DNA of 64,000 nt, from the NCBI GenBank assembly GCA_938002665.1, contig CALLAE010000093.1, positions 1-64,000 of the forward strand, read 5' to 3'. Shown in pieces: positions 1-6,345 of the stretch (positions are counted from its first letter, which is position 1; every line of letters starts with the position of its first letter). Source of the stretch: an uncultured Saprospiraceae bacterium. GTDB lineage: Bacteria > Bacteroidota > Bacteroidia > Chitinophagales > Saprospiraceae. A program made the translations under genes and the position numbers. The notes beneath the pieces were generated by a model that was not told where the DNA came from, made no database searches, and saw nothing but the letters and a program-made list of their open reading frames with translations.

Positions 1-2
1 TC

Positions 3-86
3 TATGACTTTAGCTGGGTCATCTTCTCTGATAAAAACCTCCTTGTGAAGCGTTTAAAAAAACGCCAATCCAAAGTAGAACCTTAA
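3..86 (+). CDS. C-terminal end of an unidentified protein (5' end outside window)
   Basis: The window opens inside an open frame that reads 27 codons to a TAA at 84-86. The tail is basic (LVKRLKKRQSK) and follows a hydrophobic stretch (FSWVIFSD), which looks like a genuine protein C-terminus. The other two plus frames stop early or give poor sequence. I cannot name the protein from so few residues; the rest of the gene lies to the left of the window. Confidence 0.4.
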   Translation, partial: YDFSWVIFSDKNLLVKRLKKRQSKVEP

Positions 87-688
87 TAATTAATTAAAAA
101 TGCATAGCGATAACCTCATATACAGATCAGCTATTACGGGATACTTCTTTAATGAGTTGACCAAATTGCATTAGCTTGATTCTTAATTCCTCTCATCAGA
201 TTATAATAGCACATTACCAACACCAGTTCCCATTTTTCCTATTAAGACGTCTCTAACTTTTGTTAGAAGCAAATTTTGGTTATCGTGACATTCAATTAAT
301 TCGGATTGAGATAAAACTTCCAGATAATTTTGTACAAGACACGGTAGATGACCCTATAATGATTAGTATTAACTTCACTTTATTCATTTATTTTAGTTCA
401 TATCTAGTCAGACTGACATTTTCAAATGTTCGTAGGACATAAGTTTGTGTTTTCCTTCGCTCGTCTTTAACTACTGATTAACAGGGATATATCCATTTAC
501 AAAAGTATAATAAACGTATAACATTCGTAAGCAAACGCTTATTATACGACTCTCACTTTCCGCCACCCTCACCTTTGTCCTGTCATCGATTCTAATGGCA
601 ACTCATACACTTTGACTGCCCTACTTTAAGAATCATTTTTTTGTTATACCCGTTCCGTCCCACAAGATGGAATACAAAATCTTTAAGC
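87..688. other. Intergenic region upstream of ssb
   Basis: About 600 bases without a convincing gene. A 60-codon frame at 260-442 has a TTG start, no recognisable protein features and no neighbour logic, and I treat it as chance. An imperfect hairpin lies at 515-548: outer arms CGTATAA and TTATACG pair perfectly and inner AAGC/GCTT pairs. I saw no convincing promoter box for ssb. Confidence 0.5.
515..548. repeat. Imperfect inverted repeat (hairpin) upstream of ssb
   Basis: CGTATAA (515-521) and TTATACG (542-548) are perfect reverse complements, with a second short stem (AAGC at 529-532, GCTT at 537-540) inside. No T-run follows on either strand, so it is not an obvious terminator. It could be an operator or a decayed copy of the palindromic repeats found further right, since its left arm shares the word GTATAAC with the copy at 3682-3751. 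That link is weak. Confidence 0.4.
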
Positions 689-1036
689 ATGAATAATTTA
701 AGAAACTCCGTACAGTTAATCGGTAATCTAGGTAAAGCAGTTACCTATCGCAATTTTGATAGTGGCTCTACTAAGGCCAGCTTCCCACTCGCCACTAATG
801 AATACTACAAAAACAACAAGGGCGAAAAAACCCAAGATACACAATGGCACAACATAGTAGCTTGGGGGAAGACTGCAGAACTGATGAAGACGCATCTGGA
901 TAAGGGATCGCATGTAATAGTCAGAGGAAAGCTGGTATCTAGATCATGGGATGATGAGCAAGGCAATAAGAGATACATCACAGAAGTAGTGGCCAGTGAC
1001 TTTATTTCTATGGAGAAAAAAGAACTGCCTTTCTAG
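689..1036 (+). CDS. ssb: Single-stranded DNA-binding protein
   Basis: A 115-residue SSB. It binds single-stranded DNA during replication, repair and recombination and normally acts as a tetramer. The OB-fold runs over almost the whole protein: it opens MNNLRNSVQLIGNLG and contains the typical W-H-N-I-V-A-W-G-K block and the G-x-x-V-x-V-x-G-x-L strand. I chose the ATG at 689 because family members begin there; an in-frame ATG at 641 would add 16 unrelated residues. The C-terminal disordered acidic tail is missing: the protein ends directly after the OB-fold as EKKELPF, keeping a LPF tip but with two lysines where acidic residues usually stand. A hairpin terminator follows. Confidence 0.93.
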   Translation: MNNLRNSVQLIGNLGKAVTYRNFDSGSTKASFPLATNEYYKNNKGEKTQDTQWHNIVAWGKTAELMKTHLDKGSHVIVRGKLVSRSWDDEQGNKRYITEVVASDFISMEKKELPF

Positions 1037-1067
1037 GCAGTAGCATAGATGCCTTATACAAAAAAAT

Positions 1068-1093
1068 GGGCGGCCGTACGGTCGTCCGTTTTT
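1068..1093 (+). terminator. Rho-independent terminator of ssb
   Basis: An 8-bp GC-rich stem (GGGCGGCC at 1068-1075 pairing with GGTCGTCC at 1080-1087, with two G-T wobbles) around a GTAC loop, followed by GTTTTT. It lies 31 bases after the ssb stop codon. Confidence 0.8.
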
Positions 1094-1439
1094 AACTTTT
1101 AATCATTATCACCTGATCTCACCGACTTTAGCAAGTCTGCAAGGTCTTTCCATCCTGTACCCATACCAACTGTGCCCTATGTGCCATTTAAGATGAAAGC
1201 CACGGAGGGCAAAAATGTAAAGCTAGTCTTAGATACTTCGGATTATAAGATAGCTTCGCTTACTTCCACCTCCGCTATGTAAGCCTGGACCACACAAGGG
1301 GCAAACGATATCGCCTCCTCAAAAGAATAAGCAAGCTCTAGCCATTCTACATAGCACATGCAGTCTGGCCTATCATACTGACCACTTTGGATCAATTTTA
1401 TACTTATAAAAGACCAAATCACTTGCCTATGTCTTTCAC
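1094..1439. other. Intergenic region, no supported gene
   Basis: About 345 bases between two terminators. A minus-strand frame (1243-1479) runs through the terminator of the neighbouring barrel gene and has no recognisable content. A plus-strand open stretch ends at a TAA near 1280 but lacks a convincing start. I see nothing else here. Confidence 0.5.
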
Positions 1440-1469
1440 AAAAAAAAGCCAAGCATCTCTGCCTGGCTT
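1440..1469 (-). terminator. Rho-independent terminator of the beta-barrel gene
   Basis: Read on the minus strand, a stem of about 10 bp (1446-1455 pairing with 1460-1469, one wobble) closes a GAGA loop and runs straight into eight T residues (1440-1447). It lies 26 bases past the stop of the gene at 1495-2346. Confidence 0.85.
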
Positions 1470-1494
1470 CCTGATTCAAAATAGACGTCTTGGA

Positions 1495-2346
1495 CTATTT
1501 GAGAATATATCTTAAGTTAAGATTAGTAGCTACGATGTGGGTTCTGTCTATTGTTCTAGCTGGCACTGCTCTGTATCCTATGCCATACTTAATATCAAAA
1601 CCCACCTCTACCCTATCAAAAAAGATGAGGCCTGCACCTAACTGTCCAAAGACCCGTTGGTTAAGTTGTGAGCCAGTGTCAAAGCATTCTGAGTATCCAT
1701 CTCCAGAACCAAATCTTCCTGCTGGCACACCTTCGTTTATCTCATTGATGTTTCTGAAACTGATGTCTTCTGCAGTCAGGTCTAGTGAGGTAAAGACACA
1801 AGTCTGATTAGATGTAGTGACGCCGATATTAGTTCCAGCACCCATATAGAGATTGAAAAAACTAAGTACTGGAAGTTTAACGACCATTGCACTTTCTACA
1901 GCAAACTCTGCATGCGTCCCGCTGATGTTCATATAATTACCCTCGTAATGGCTGTTGTTATAATAAGTCATCGCGTCTACCCTATTTGGCTTAACCGCAA
2001 GTGCTGATCTCCATTCTAAGAAAGGATATTTTTCTGGTTGTAACGTGATACCTACATTGATACTGGGGTTTTCGCAGATGCCTGATTCTACCTCTGATAC
2101 TTCAAAGTTTAGCTCATCTAGTCTTGCTTGTTGGACATCTGGCATTTGTTCTACAAAGAATCTGTAATCCATATTAGTGATATAGTCAGACTCGTAGCCC
2201 AGGCTAAAGTCGAGTTTCTTTATTTTAAACTTACCGATGTGCCAGCCCATATTCTGTGTCTCATAGGCAGTAGTCTGTGCACTAGCTGTAAATGCAAATA
2301 AGCTGCATAGCGCTAGACAGAGTAATGAAATGTTGATTTTTTTCAT
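1495..2346 (-). CDS. Putative outer-membrane beta-barrel protein
   Basis: 283 residues, beginning with a signal peptide (MKKINISLLCLALCSLFAF, cleavage probably after TASA-Q). The ATG at 2346 starts this signal peptide; the frame is open 25 codons further upstream but those residues do not look coded. The mature part alternates short beta-strands with turns and ends in a strand (LNLRYILK), as outer-membrane barrels of Bacteroidota do. It is not a family I can name. A homologous C-terminal piece survives at 6123-6311, so this gene probably once had a neighbouring paralogue. A strong terminator follows. Confidence 0.75.
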   Translation of the reverse strand: MKKINISLLCLALCSLFAFTASAQTTAYETQNMGWHIGKFKIKKLDFSLGYESDYITNMDYRFFVEQMPDVQQARLDELNFEVSEVESGICENPSINVGITLQPEKYPFLEWRSALAVKPNRVDAMTYYNNSHYEGNYMNISGTHAEFAVESAMVVKLPVLSFFNLYMGAGTNIGVTTSNQTCVFTSLDLTAEDISFRNINEINEGVPAGRFGSGDGYSECFDTGSQLNQRVFGQLGAGLIFFDRVEVGFDIKYGIGYRAVPARTIDRTHIVATNLNLRYILK

Positions 2347-2981
2347 GACGAATGTTTTAAAAAATGAAAGAATAAGTACCGCTGATTGATATGGGAATAT
2401 AGTGTGCATTTGATGCCTCACTCTATAATTATATTTTAATTAACTGATATTTTAATCAGAAATTAAGATTCTTAAGATATAACTGTCCCAGAAAGCACTT
2501 ATTGTAGAATGAATTAACAAATTGTTTTTGTGCTAACAACTGCCTAATCCCCTTCCTTTTTGTCTTATCAAGCTTTTAAACTAGCTCTAGTTAATGATAT
2601 AGCTTACGGATCGAGTATATCGGGAGTAGTGACGAAGGAGCCATTCCCTGATCATAATGTACTGTAAGCTAATCCCTAACAGGATTAGGATAACAAGACA
2701 GGTTACTATGCCAATATATGTCTTTGCCAAAGACTGAGGTAATCGCAGGATCACACTTGTCTTCTTTATAAACTCGGAAACGAGGGAAGTTGGGCATAGT
2801 AGTAGCTCATGCAGAAACAAAAGCAATCTGATACCTTGCTGTACAAAGTCACAGGCTTGTCCTTTTTCATTAGGATTGTTTATAACATGATAAGAATTTG
2901 TACTGCTAAAGCTGCACATGTAGAGGAGCTCTTCCTTCTTATCTATTGTTATACGCCAGGAAAATTCAAAAAACAAAACAC
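2347..2981. other. Left flank of the toxin-antitoxin island, no supported gene
   Basis: About 630 bases with no gene I can support. A 134-codon minus-strand frame (2587-2991) has one hydrophobic segment, but its last third is made of palindromic repeat copy C and its start abuts the higB promoter, so I do not call it. Repeat C (2602-2669) is the only clear structure. Confidence 0.5.
2602..2669 (-). repeat. Palindromic repeat copy C (attC-like)
   Basis: Imperfect palindrome with outer arms GCTTAC (2602-2607) and GTAAGC (2664-2669). On the plus strand it reads CGGAT, 11 bases, GGAGT, 15 bases, ATTCC. The copy at 3682-3751 (read on the minus strand) has exactly the same words and spacings, and the copy at 5404-5466 differs by one base of spacing. 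Copies C and A also share ATTCCCTGATCA. The strand given is the one on which it matches copy A as read on plus. Confidence 0.75.
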
Positions 2982-3012
2982 TTGTTTCCAATTAAAGAAA
3001 CCCCTATGTTTA
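2982..3012 (+). promoter_or_regulatory. Possible promoter of higBA
   Basis: TTG at 2982-2984, a 20-base spacer, then TATGTTTA at 3005-3012, one base off the Bacteroidota -7 consensus TAnnTTTG. The higB ATG is only 4 bases beyond, so a transcript from here would have almost no leader. Confidence 0.4.
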
Positions 3013-3016
3013 TGCA

Positions 3017-3358
3017 ATGAAAGATAGATTTAGCTTCATTGCACTTGAAGAAGCAAAGCAATTCTTGGAATCTTTAGATAAGAAATCACGTAAAAAAGTG
3101 ATGTACAATGTATGGAAGACAAAATCTATCAATGATAAGGAGTTGTTCAAGCCCGTCCAAGGTGAGATTTGGGAATTTAGAACACTTTACAACAAAAAGT
3201 ATATTCGAATATTTGCTTTTTGGGACAAAGCTGATAACCAAAATACATTAGTGGCTGCTACGCATGGGATATACAAAACAACATCTAAAATTCTGAAATC
3301 AGATATAGAAAGAGCGGAAAGGATTAGAAAAGAATATTATCACTCTAAAAACAAGTAA
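3017..3358 (+). CDS. higB: HigB/RelE-superfamily toxin (Gp49-like)
   Basis: 113 residues. The order toxin-then-HTH antitoxin and the sequence (FxxLEEAKQFLESLDKKSRKK near the start, then the core GEIWEFRTLY-KKYIRIFAFWD, and ATHGIYKTT) fit the phage-derived Gp49-like/HigB branch of the RelE superfamily, which are usually ribosome-dependent mRNA endonucleases. The C-terminal helix is rich in Lys, Arg and Glu. The next gene begins one base after the stop, so the pair is translated together. RNase activity is inferred from the family; no catalytic residue set is certain in this branch. Confidence 0.85.
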   Translation: MKDRFSFIALEEAKQFLESLDKKSRKKVMYNVWKTKSINDKELFKPVQGEIWEFRTLYNKKYIRIFAFWDKADNQNTLVAATHGIYKTTSKILKSDIERAERIRKEYYHSKNK

Positions 3359-3359
3359 A

Positions 3360-3671
3360 ATGAAATCGTATACATTAGATGAGTTAACGGACGCATATAT
3401 TGGGAAGAAAGGAACAGAAGAGAGAGATGAATTCGACGCTGAACTCCGATCCGAATTAATAGGACATGCTATAAAAGAAGCAAGACTAAAAAGAAATCTC
3501 ACCCAATCTCAATTAGGAGAACTTGTAGGTGTGCAAAAAGCTCAAATATCTAAAATAGAAAACAGCATTTCCAACGCAAGATTAGACACAATACTTAAAG
3601 TGTTTAAAGCTTTAAATGCGAAGGTGAATTTTAAAGTTGAATTGCTGGATGAAAAATTAGAGGTAGCCTAA
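3360..3671 (+). CDS. higA: HigA-type antitoxin, XRE-family HTH
   Basis: 103 residues. Residues about 40-95 form a lambda-repressor-like helix-turn-helix (LKRNLTQSQLGELVGV-QAQISKIENS). The N-terminal 35 residues carry acidic stretches (GTEERDEFDAELRSE) that could cover the toxin. It should neutralise the HigB-like toxin and repress its own promoter. It starts one base after higB. Palindromic repeat copy A begins 10 bases past its stop, in the same orientation. Confidence 0.87.
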   Translation: MKSYTLDELTDAYIGKKGTEERDEFDAELRSELIGHAIKEARLKRNLTQSQLGELVGVQKAQISKIENSISNARLDTILKVFKALNAKVNFKVELLDEKLEVA

Positions 3672-3681
3672 AAGAGTCCCA

Positions 3682-3751
3682 GCGTATAACAAGCTGTGAT
3701 CAGGGAATCGTTCATACGTATCGACTCCCAATACAGCCGATCCGTTATGTG
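3682..3751 (+). repeat. Palindromic repeat copy A (attC-like), 3' of higBA
   Basis: Nested imperfect stems: GTATAAC/GTTATGT (3684-3690 and 3744-3750), GCTGT/ACAGC (3693-3697 and 3733-3737) and GGGAATCG/CGACTCCC (3703-3710 and 3722-3729) around an 11-base centre. The ends resemble the simple sites of integron attC (a left site ending AAC and a right site GTTRRRY), and the opening TATAACAA recalls Vibrio repeats. It sits directly after the higA stop, where a cassette attC would be. It also abuts the 3' end of fic on the other strand. Confidence 0.7.
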
Positions 3752-3758
3752 TCGGATT

Positions 3759-4799
3759 TCATCTTATTGCATAATTTGTTCCTGCTCCACTTCCGAATTT
3801 TTCTATTATTTTGTCTTTTACCATTTTGCTTAAGATACGTTTTGTTGTTGGATTTGGAATATTCAATTTCGTAGAGATTTCGCCAGATTTGCATCCTGGA
3901 TTGGACATTATAAAAATGAATATTGACTTTTCTCTTGGTGCTAATTTTCCACTCTTGTCCTTAACTTCTAGCTTCTTATTTAGTTTCTGTTTTAGGTTTA
4001 GAAGTGAATCAAGAAAAAAAGTGACCCATTCAGAAATATTTTCATTAGGCCTTTGGGCTTGACAATTTCGTAAGCAATTGTAGTATTCTTTTTTTCTAAA
4101 TTCTATTTCATGTTCAAAGCTGACATATTGAATCCAGACATAGTTTGATTTAAGTAGCAGAAGTGAGGTTAATAGTCTGCTTAATCTGCCATTACCATCT
4201 TGGAAAGGATGTATTGTCAAAAATTCATAGATAACTACTGATATCTTCAGCAGGTTATGGATTTCTGAGTCACCATTATACCAGTTAATGACATTGTTCA
4301 TTTCATCGTCTGTTGCAAATCCCGGTTCAGTTGTTTTGAATATTATCTGTTTTGAACCGTCAGGAAAATTAGCTTCAACTGCATTTGAATGCTGTTTGTA
4401 TTCTCCTTTATGCCAGTTATCTTTCTCGCTGAATTTTAATAGTTGGTTATGAAGGTTTTTTATATCGCTTTTCGATACTCTTATGTTCTTTGGGTCGTTC
4501 AATATTATATTCAGTACATTATAGTACCCAGCAACTTCCTGTGAATCTCTATCTTCAAAGTTGGATATTTCTATTTTGTCAATAAGTACTCTTACTTGGT
4601 CATCGTTCATTTTGGAACCTTCTATTCTTGTTGATGAACCAACACTTTGTATAGTTGCTATTGACTTTAGATTGTTTAAATTGTGTTTTTCTACTTTTTC
4701 GAGAGTAGACCAAGAAGCGTCAAACCTGTCGATTTGACTTAGCTTGTTTAATAAGTTCCAGCTTAGTTCTACATTGAAATTGTATAGCTTTGTTTCCAT
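3759..4799 (-). CDS. Fic family protein (AMPylator-type)
   Basis: 346 residues from the ATG at 4799; a TTG three codons upstream is less likely. The Fic motif is complete at residues 197-208 (HPFQDGNGRLSR), with the catalytic His and the phosphate-binding loop. An inhibitory helix motif (S/T)xxxE(G/N) appears as STRIEG at about residues 56-61, the arrangement of class II Fic proteins that are self-inhibited from the N-terminus. The C-terminal ~70 residues look like a winged helix (KSGEISTKLNIPNPTTKRILSKMV). Family members transfer AMP to protein targets; the target here is unknown. Degenerate direct repeats lie just upstream of the start, suggesting self-regulation. Confidence 0.9.
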   Translation of the reverse strand: METKLYNFNVELSWNLLNKLSQIDRFDASWSTLEKVEKHNLNNLKSIATIQSVGSSTRIEGSKMNDDQVRVLIDKIEISNFEDRDSQEVAGYYNVLNIILNDPKNIRVSKSDIKNLHNQLLKFSEKDNWHKGEYKQHSNAVEANFPDGSKQIIFKTTEPGFATDDEMNNVINWYNGDSEIHNLLKISVVIYEFLTIHPFQDGNGRLSRLLTSLLLLKSNYVWIQYVSFEHEIEFRKKEYYNCLRNCQAQRPNENISEWVTFFLDSLLNLKQKLNKKLEVKDKSGKLAPREKSIFIFIMSNPGCKSGEISTKLNIPNPTTKRILSKMVKDKIIEKFGSGAGTNYAIR

Positions 4800-4820
4800 A
4801 GCTTTCAAATATAAGAAAAC

Positions 4821-4861
4821 AAATGATACGAAATGATACGATTGGATTCGATTGTGATACG
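4821..4861. repeat. Four degenerate 10-bp direct repeats upstream of fic
   Basis: Two identical copies of AAATGATACG (4821-4830, 4831-4840), then ATTGGATTCG (4841-4850) and ATTGTGATACG (4851-4861). They begin 21 bases upstream of the fic ATG, so they occupy its promoter region. The ~10-bp period would put each copy on the same face of the helix, which fits an operator for a DNA-binding regulator, possibly the winged-helix tail of Fic itself. Confidence 0.6.
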
Positions 4862-4889
4862 TTCATTTTTTCTCATCTAACACAAAAGG

Positions 4890-4920
4890 CAAGTATGCGG
4901 ATTTATAATCCGCATACTTG
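4890..4920. repeat. Perfect 14-bp inverted repeat upstream of fic
   Basis: Arms 4890-4903 and 4907-4920 are exact reverse complements around a 3-base centre (arm CAAGTATGCGGATT). No T-run follows on either strand. A second perfect palindrome, CCCTATATAGGG, lies 10 bases on at 4930-4941. Confidence 0.75.
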
Positions 4921-4929
4921 TGAGTTGAA

Positions 4930-4941
4930 CCCTATATAGGG
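4930..4941. repeat. Perfect 12-bp palindrome
   Basis: CCCTATATAGGG is its own reverse complement. Together with the 14-bp inverted repeat next to it, it makes this side of fic unusually rich in dyad symmetry. Confidence 0.6.
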
Positions 4942-5403
4942 AAACGCTAATGTGCTAGTATAACTTCAAGATACTATAATGCGATTACAATTGGCTAGTT
5001 CAGATTTGTTATGAGTCTCGTAGGCTGATTCTTAATGATATTTCCTCAGTAATGGTTCTGCTGATTATGATTTTCTTTGATATGGGCATAGGTATATCCC
5101 TGTAGGTTCTACAAATTGCTCTGAAGAAAGCTATCCTCTTTTTACGCTTAGGCTATTTCCAGTTGCCGTTTTCATCGATCTTCGAAGGCTGTCATCTGAC
5201 TTTGGATAGTGGGTTGCATGCCACCCCTTCCATGTTGATACATGGGTTCTCTCCTTTCTCATCGACATTTAGTCGATAAGATCTCGCCAAGGGTCGAGAC
5301 CATTCGTTCATAGTGAATAATTAGACCTACAAAACTATTCTCAGCTACTCAGACTTGCTTCTATCTATTTGAGATTCTTGGCTCCTTTCGTGAAGGGTTT
5401 GTT
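4942..5403. other. Hairpin-rich stretch without a gene
   Basis: No reading frame is convincing on either strand. Between 5211 and 5299 four short stems follow one another: GGGTTGCATGCCACCC (5211-5226), CCATG/CATGG (5230-5245), ATCGAC/GTCGAT (5261-5277) and TCTCG/CGAGA (5282-5299). Such a run suggests a structured RNA or the relic of a structured mobile element such as a group II intron, but I recognise no domain V and no known RNA family. Confidence 0.4.
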
Positions 5404-5466
5404 CAACGGATAATGATATGCGGAGTCACGACAAAGAAGTGATTCCGTCATTATTTAATGTTATAA
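5404..5466 (-). repeat. Palindromic repeat copy B (attC-like), 3' of hicAB
   Basis: Plus-strand arms ATAATGA..CGGAGTCAC (5410-5429, with a 4-base bulge) pair with GTGATTCCG-TCATTAT (5439-5454). The words CGGAT, GGAGT and ATTCC recur as in copies A and C, with GGAGT-N15-ATTCC spacing identical. Read on the minus strand it runs TATAAC to CCGTTGAAC, and GTTGAAC fits the attC right-end consensus GTTRRRY. It begins about 10 bases after the hicB stop in the orientation of that gene. Confidence 0.7.
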
Positions 5467-5474
5467 GTTGGCAT

Positions 5475-5816
5475 TCAATTATCATCATTTAATTTTTCAA
5501 TTATTGCTTCTTTGACATATTGATTTAGAGTTTTACCTTTCAAGGTAGCATTTTCAAATAGTTTAGAATGTAATTCTGGGTTTATTCGAATATTAAATGA
5601 ACCTTTAAATGATTTGAAAACTTCTTTACCAGTTTCTTTACATAATTCTAAATAATCATCTACAGCTTCCTTAAAAGCCTTTTTAAGTTTATTAACTGTT
5701 GCTCCTTCAAATGTTACTAAGTCATTAACTCCTTCTATTTTACCAAAGAAAATTTCATCGGAATTTGAGTAATGAACAGTGCCAATAAATTCTTTGTATT
5801 TCAGTTTATCCGTCAT
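5475..5816 (-). CDS. hicB: HicB-type antitoxin
   Basis: 113 residues. The N-terminal ~70 residues follow the HicB partial RNase H fold (YKEFIGTVHYSNSDEIFFGKIEGVNDLVTFEGA), which normally binds and blocks the toxin. The C-terminal ~40 residues (FNIRINPELHSKL-NATLKGKTLNQYVKEAI) form a ribbon-helix-helix DNA-binding domain. It overlaps the upstream toxin gene by 4 bases (ATGA). Its DNA-binding half probably acts on the inverted repeat at 6101-6121. Confidence 0.87.
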   Translation of the reverse strand: MTDKLKYKEFIGTVHYSNSDEIFFGKIEGVNDLVTFEGATVNKLKKAFKEAVDDYLELCKETGKEVFKSFKGSFNIRINPELHSKLFENATLKGKTLNQYVKEAIIEKLNDDN

Positions 5817-6070
5817 ATCAAATTTTGATTTTTGAGTTCACTAATTAAGTAAGTTCTAACATATTTTTTTAGCTCATTTCCTGGATGTGGCTTATGTATT
5901 CTAATTATATGTAAAGTTGAACTATTAACATAGGCTTTTCTTGAGCCAGACGTTTTACCAGTTTTCTTTTCAGAATATCCAAGTTTGCCAAGTAAATACT
6001 CTAATTCGTTAAAAGTGAATGTTTGTTTTAAGTTTTTAAGCTTTTCAAGCGTCTTTTGCAACTTGCTCAT
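5813..6070 (-). CDS. hicA: HicA-type toxin
   Basis: 85 residues, first gene of the pair. HicA toxins are small double-stranded-RNA-binding-fold mRNA interferases. Here the fold is suggested by the strand-helix pattern and by the conserved tail HIIRIHKPHPGNELKKYVRTYLI, which contains the candidate catalytic His and the HP.G motif of the YcfA/HicA family. It is a little longer at the N-terminus than the classic ~60-residue forms. The gene is followed by hicB with a 4-base overlap, and an AT-rich promoter region with a dyad lies upstream. Confidence 0.85.
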   Translation of the reverse strand: MSKLQKTLEKLKNLKQTFTFNELEYLLGKLGYSEKKTGKTSGSRKAYVNSSTLHIIRIHKPHPGNELKKYVRTYLISELKNQNLI

Positions 6071-6100
6071 AGTCGCAATTTATAACTATTGTTAATTAAA

Positions 6101-6121
6101 TGCAACCATAATATAGTTGCA
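6101..6121. promoter_or_regulatory. Inverted repeat upstream of hicAB, candidate operator
   Basis: TGCAAC (6101-6106) and GTTGCA (6116-6121) are perfect inverted half-sites spaced by 9 bases, 31 bases upstream of the hicA ATG. Position and symmetry suit a binding site for the ribbon-helix-helix domain of HicB. Confidence 0.5.
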
Positions 6122-6122
6122 A

Positions 6123-6311
6123 CTAATTAGATTCTCGCTGACTTATAACATTGAGATATATGGTAGTCAGTGTAGTGGTATTCTGAGGTGTCATCAGATC
6201 TATTCTGAAGCTAGCACCATACTTAAGATCTACACCTATCTTTACTCTATCAGAAATCACGACTCCTGATCTATTCTGTGCAAAGGCCCTCTGGATAATG
6301 AAGGGGATCCA
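6123..6311 (-). pseudogene. 3' remnant of an outer-membrane beta-barrel gene
   Basis: A 62-codon open frame ends at TAG (6123-6125) and is preceded in frame by TAA at 6312-6314. Its translation aligns along its length with the C-terminal ~50 residues of the intact barrel protein at 1495-2346: QRAFAQNRSGVVISDRV versus QRVFGQLGAGLIFFDRV, then VDLKYGASFR versus FDIKYGIGYR. The rest of the gene is missing. The toxin-antitoxin island now lies between the intact copy and this remnant, so it probably inserted into, or replaced part of, a tandem duplication. Confidence 0.75.
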
Positions 6312-6345
6312 TTACTTAGCACTCTGAAAAGTGCTGGTAGAGCGA

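Noticed and set aside
260-442. 60-codon plus-strand frame upstream of ssb
   Set aside because: Non-ATG start, no family features, in a region with no other coding signal.
1243-1479. 78-codon minus-strand frame
   Set aside because: It runs through the strong terminator of the barrel gene and has no recognisable protein character.
2587-2991. 134-codon minus-strand frame with one hydrophobic segment
   Set aside because: Its last third consists of palindromic repeat C and its start lies in the higB promoter. I cannot exclude a decayed gene but do not support it.
4942-5403. Group II intron
   Set aside because: Stems are present but no domain V sequence, no boundary motif and no reverse-transcriptase frame could be recognised, so I report only a hairpin-rich stretch.
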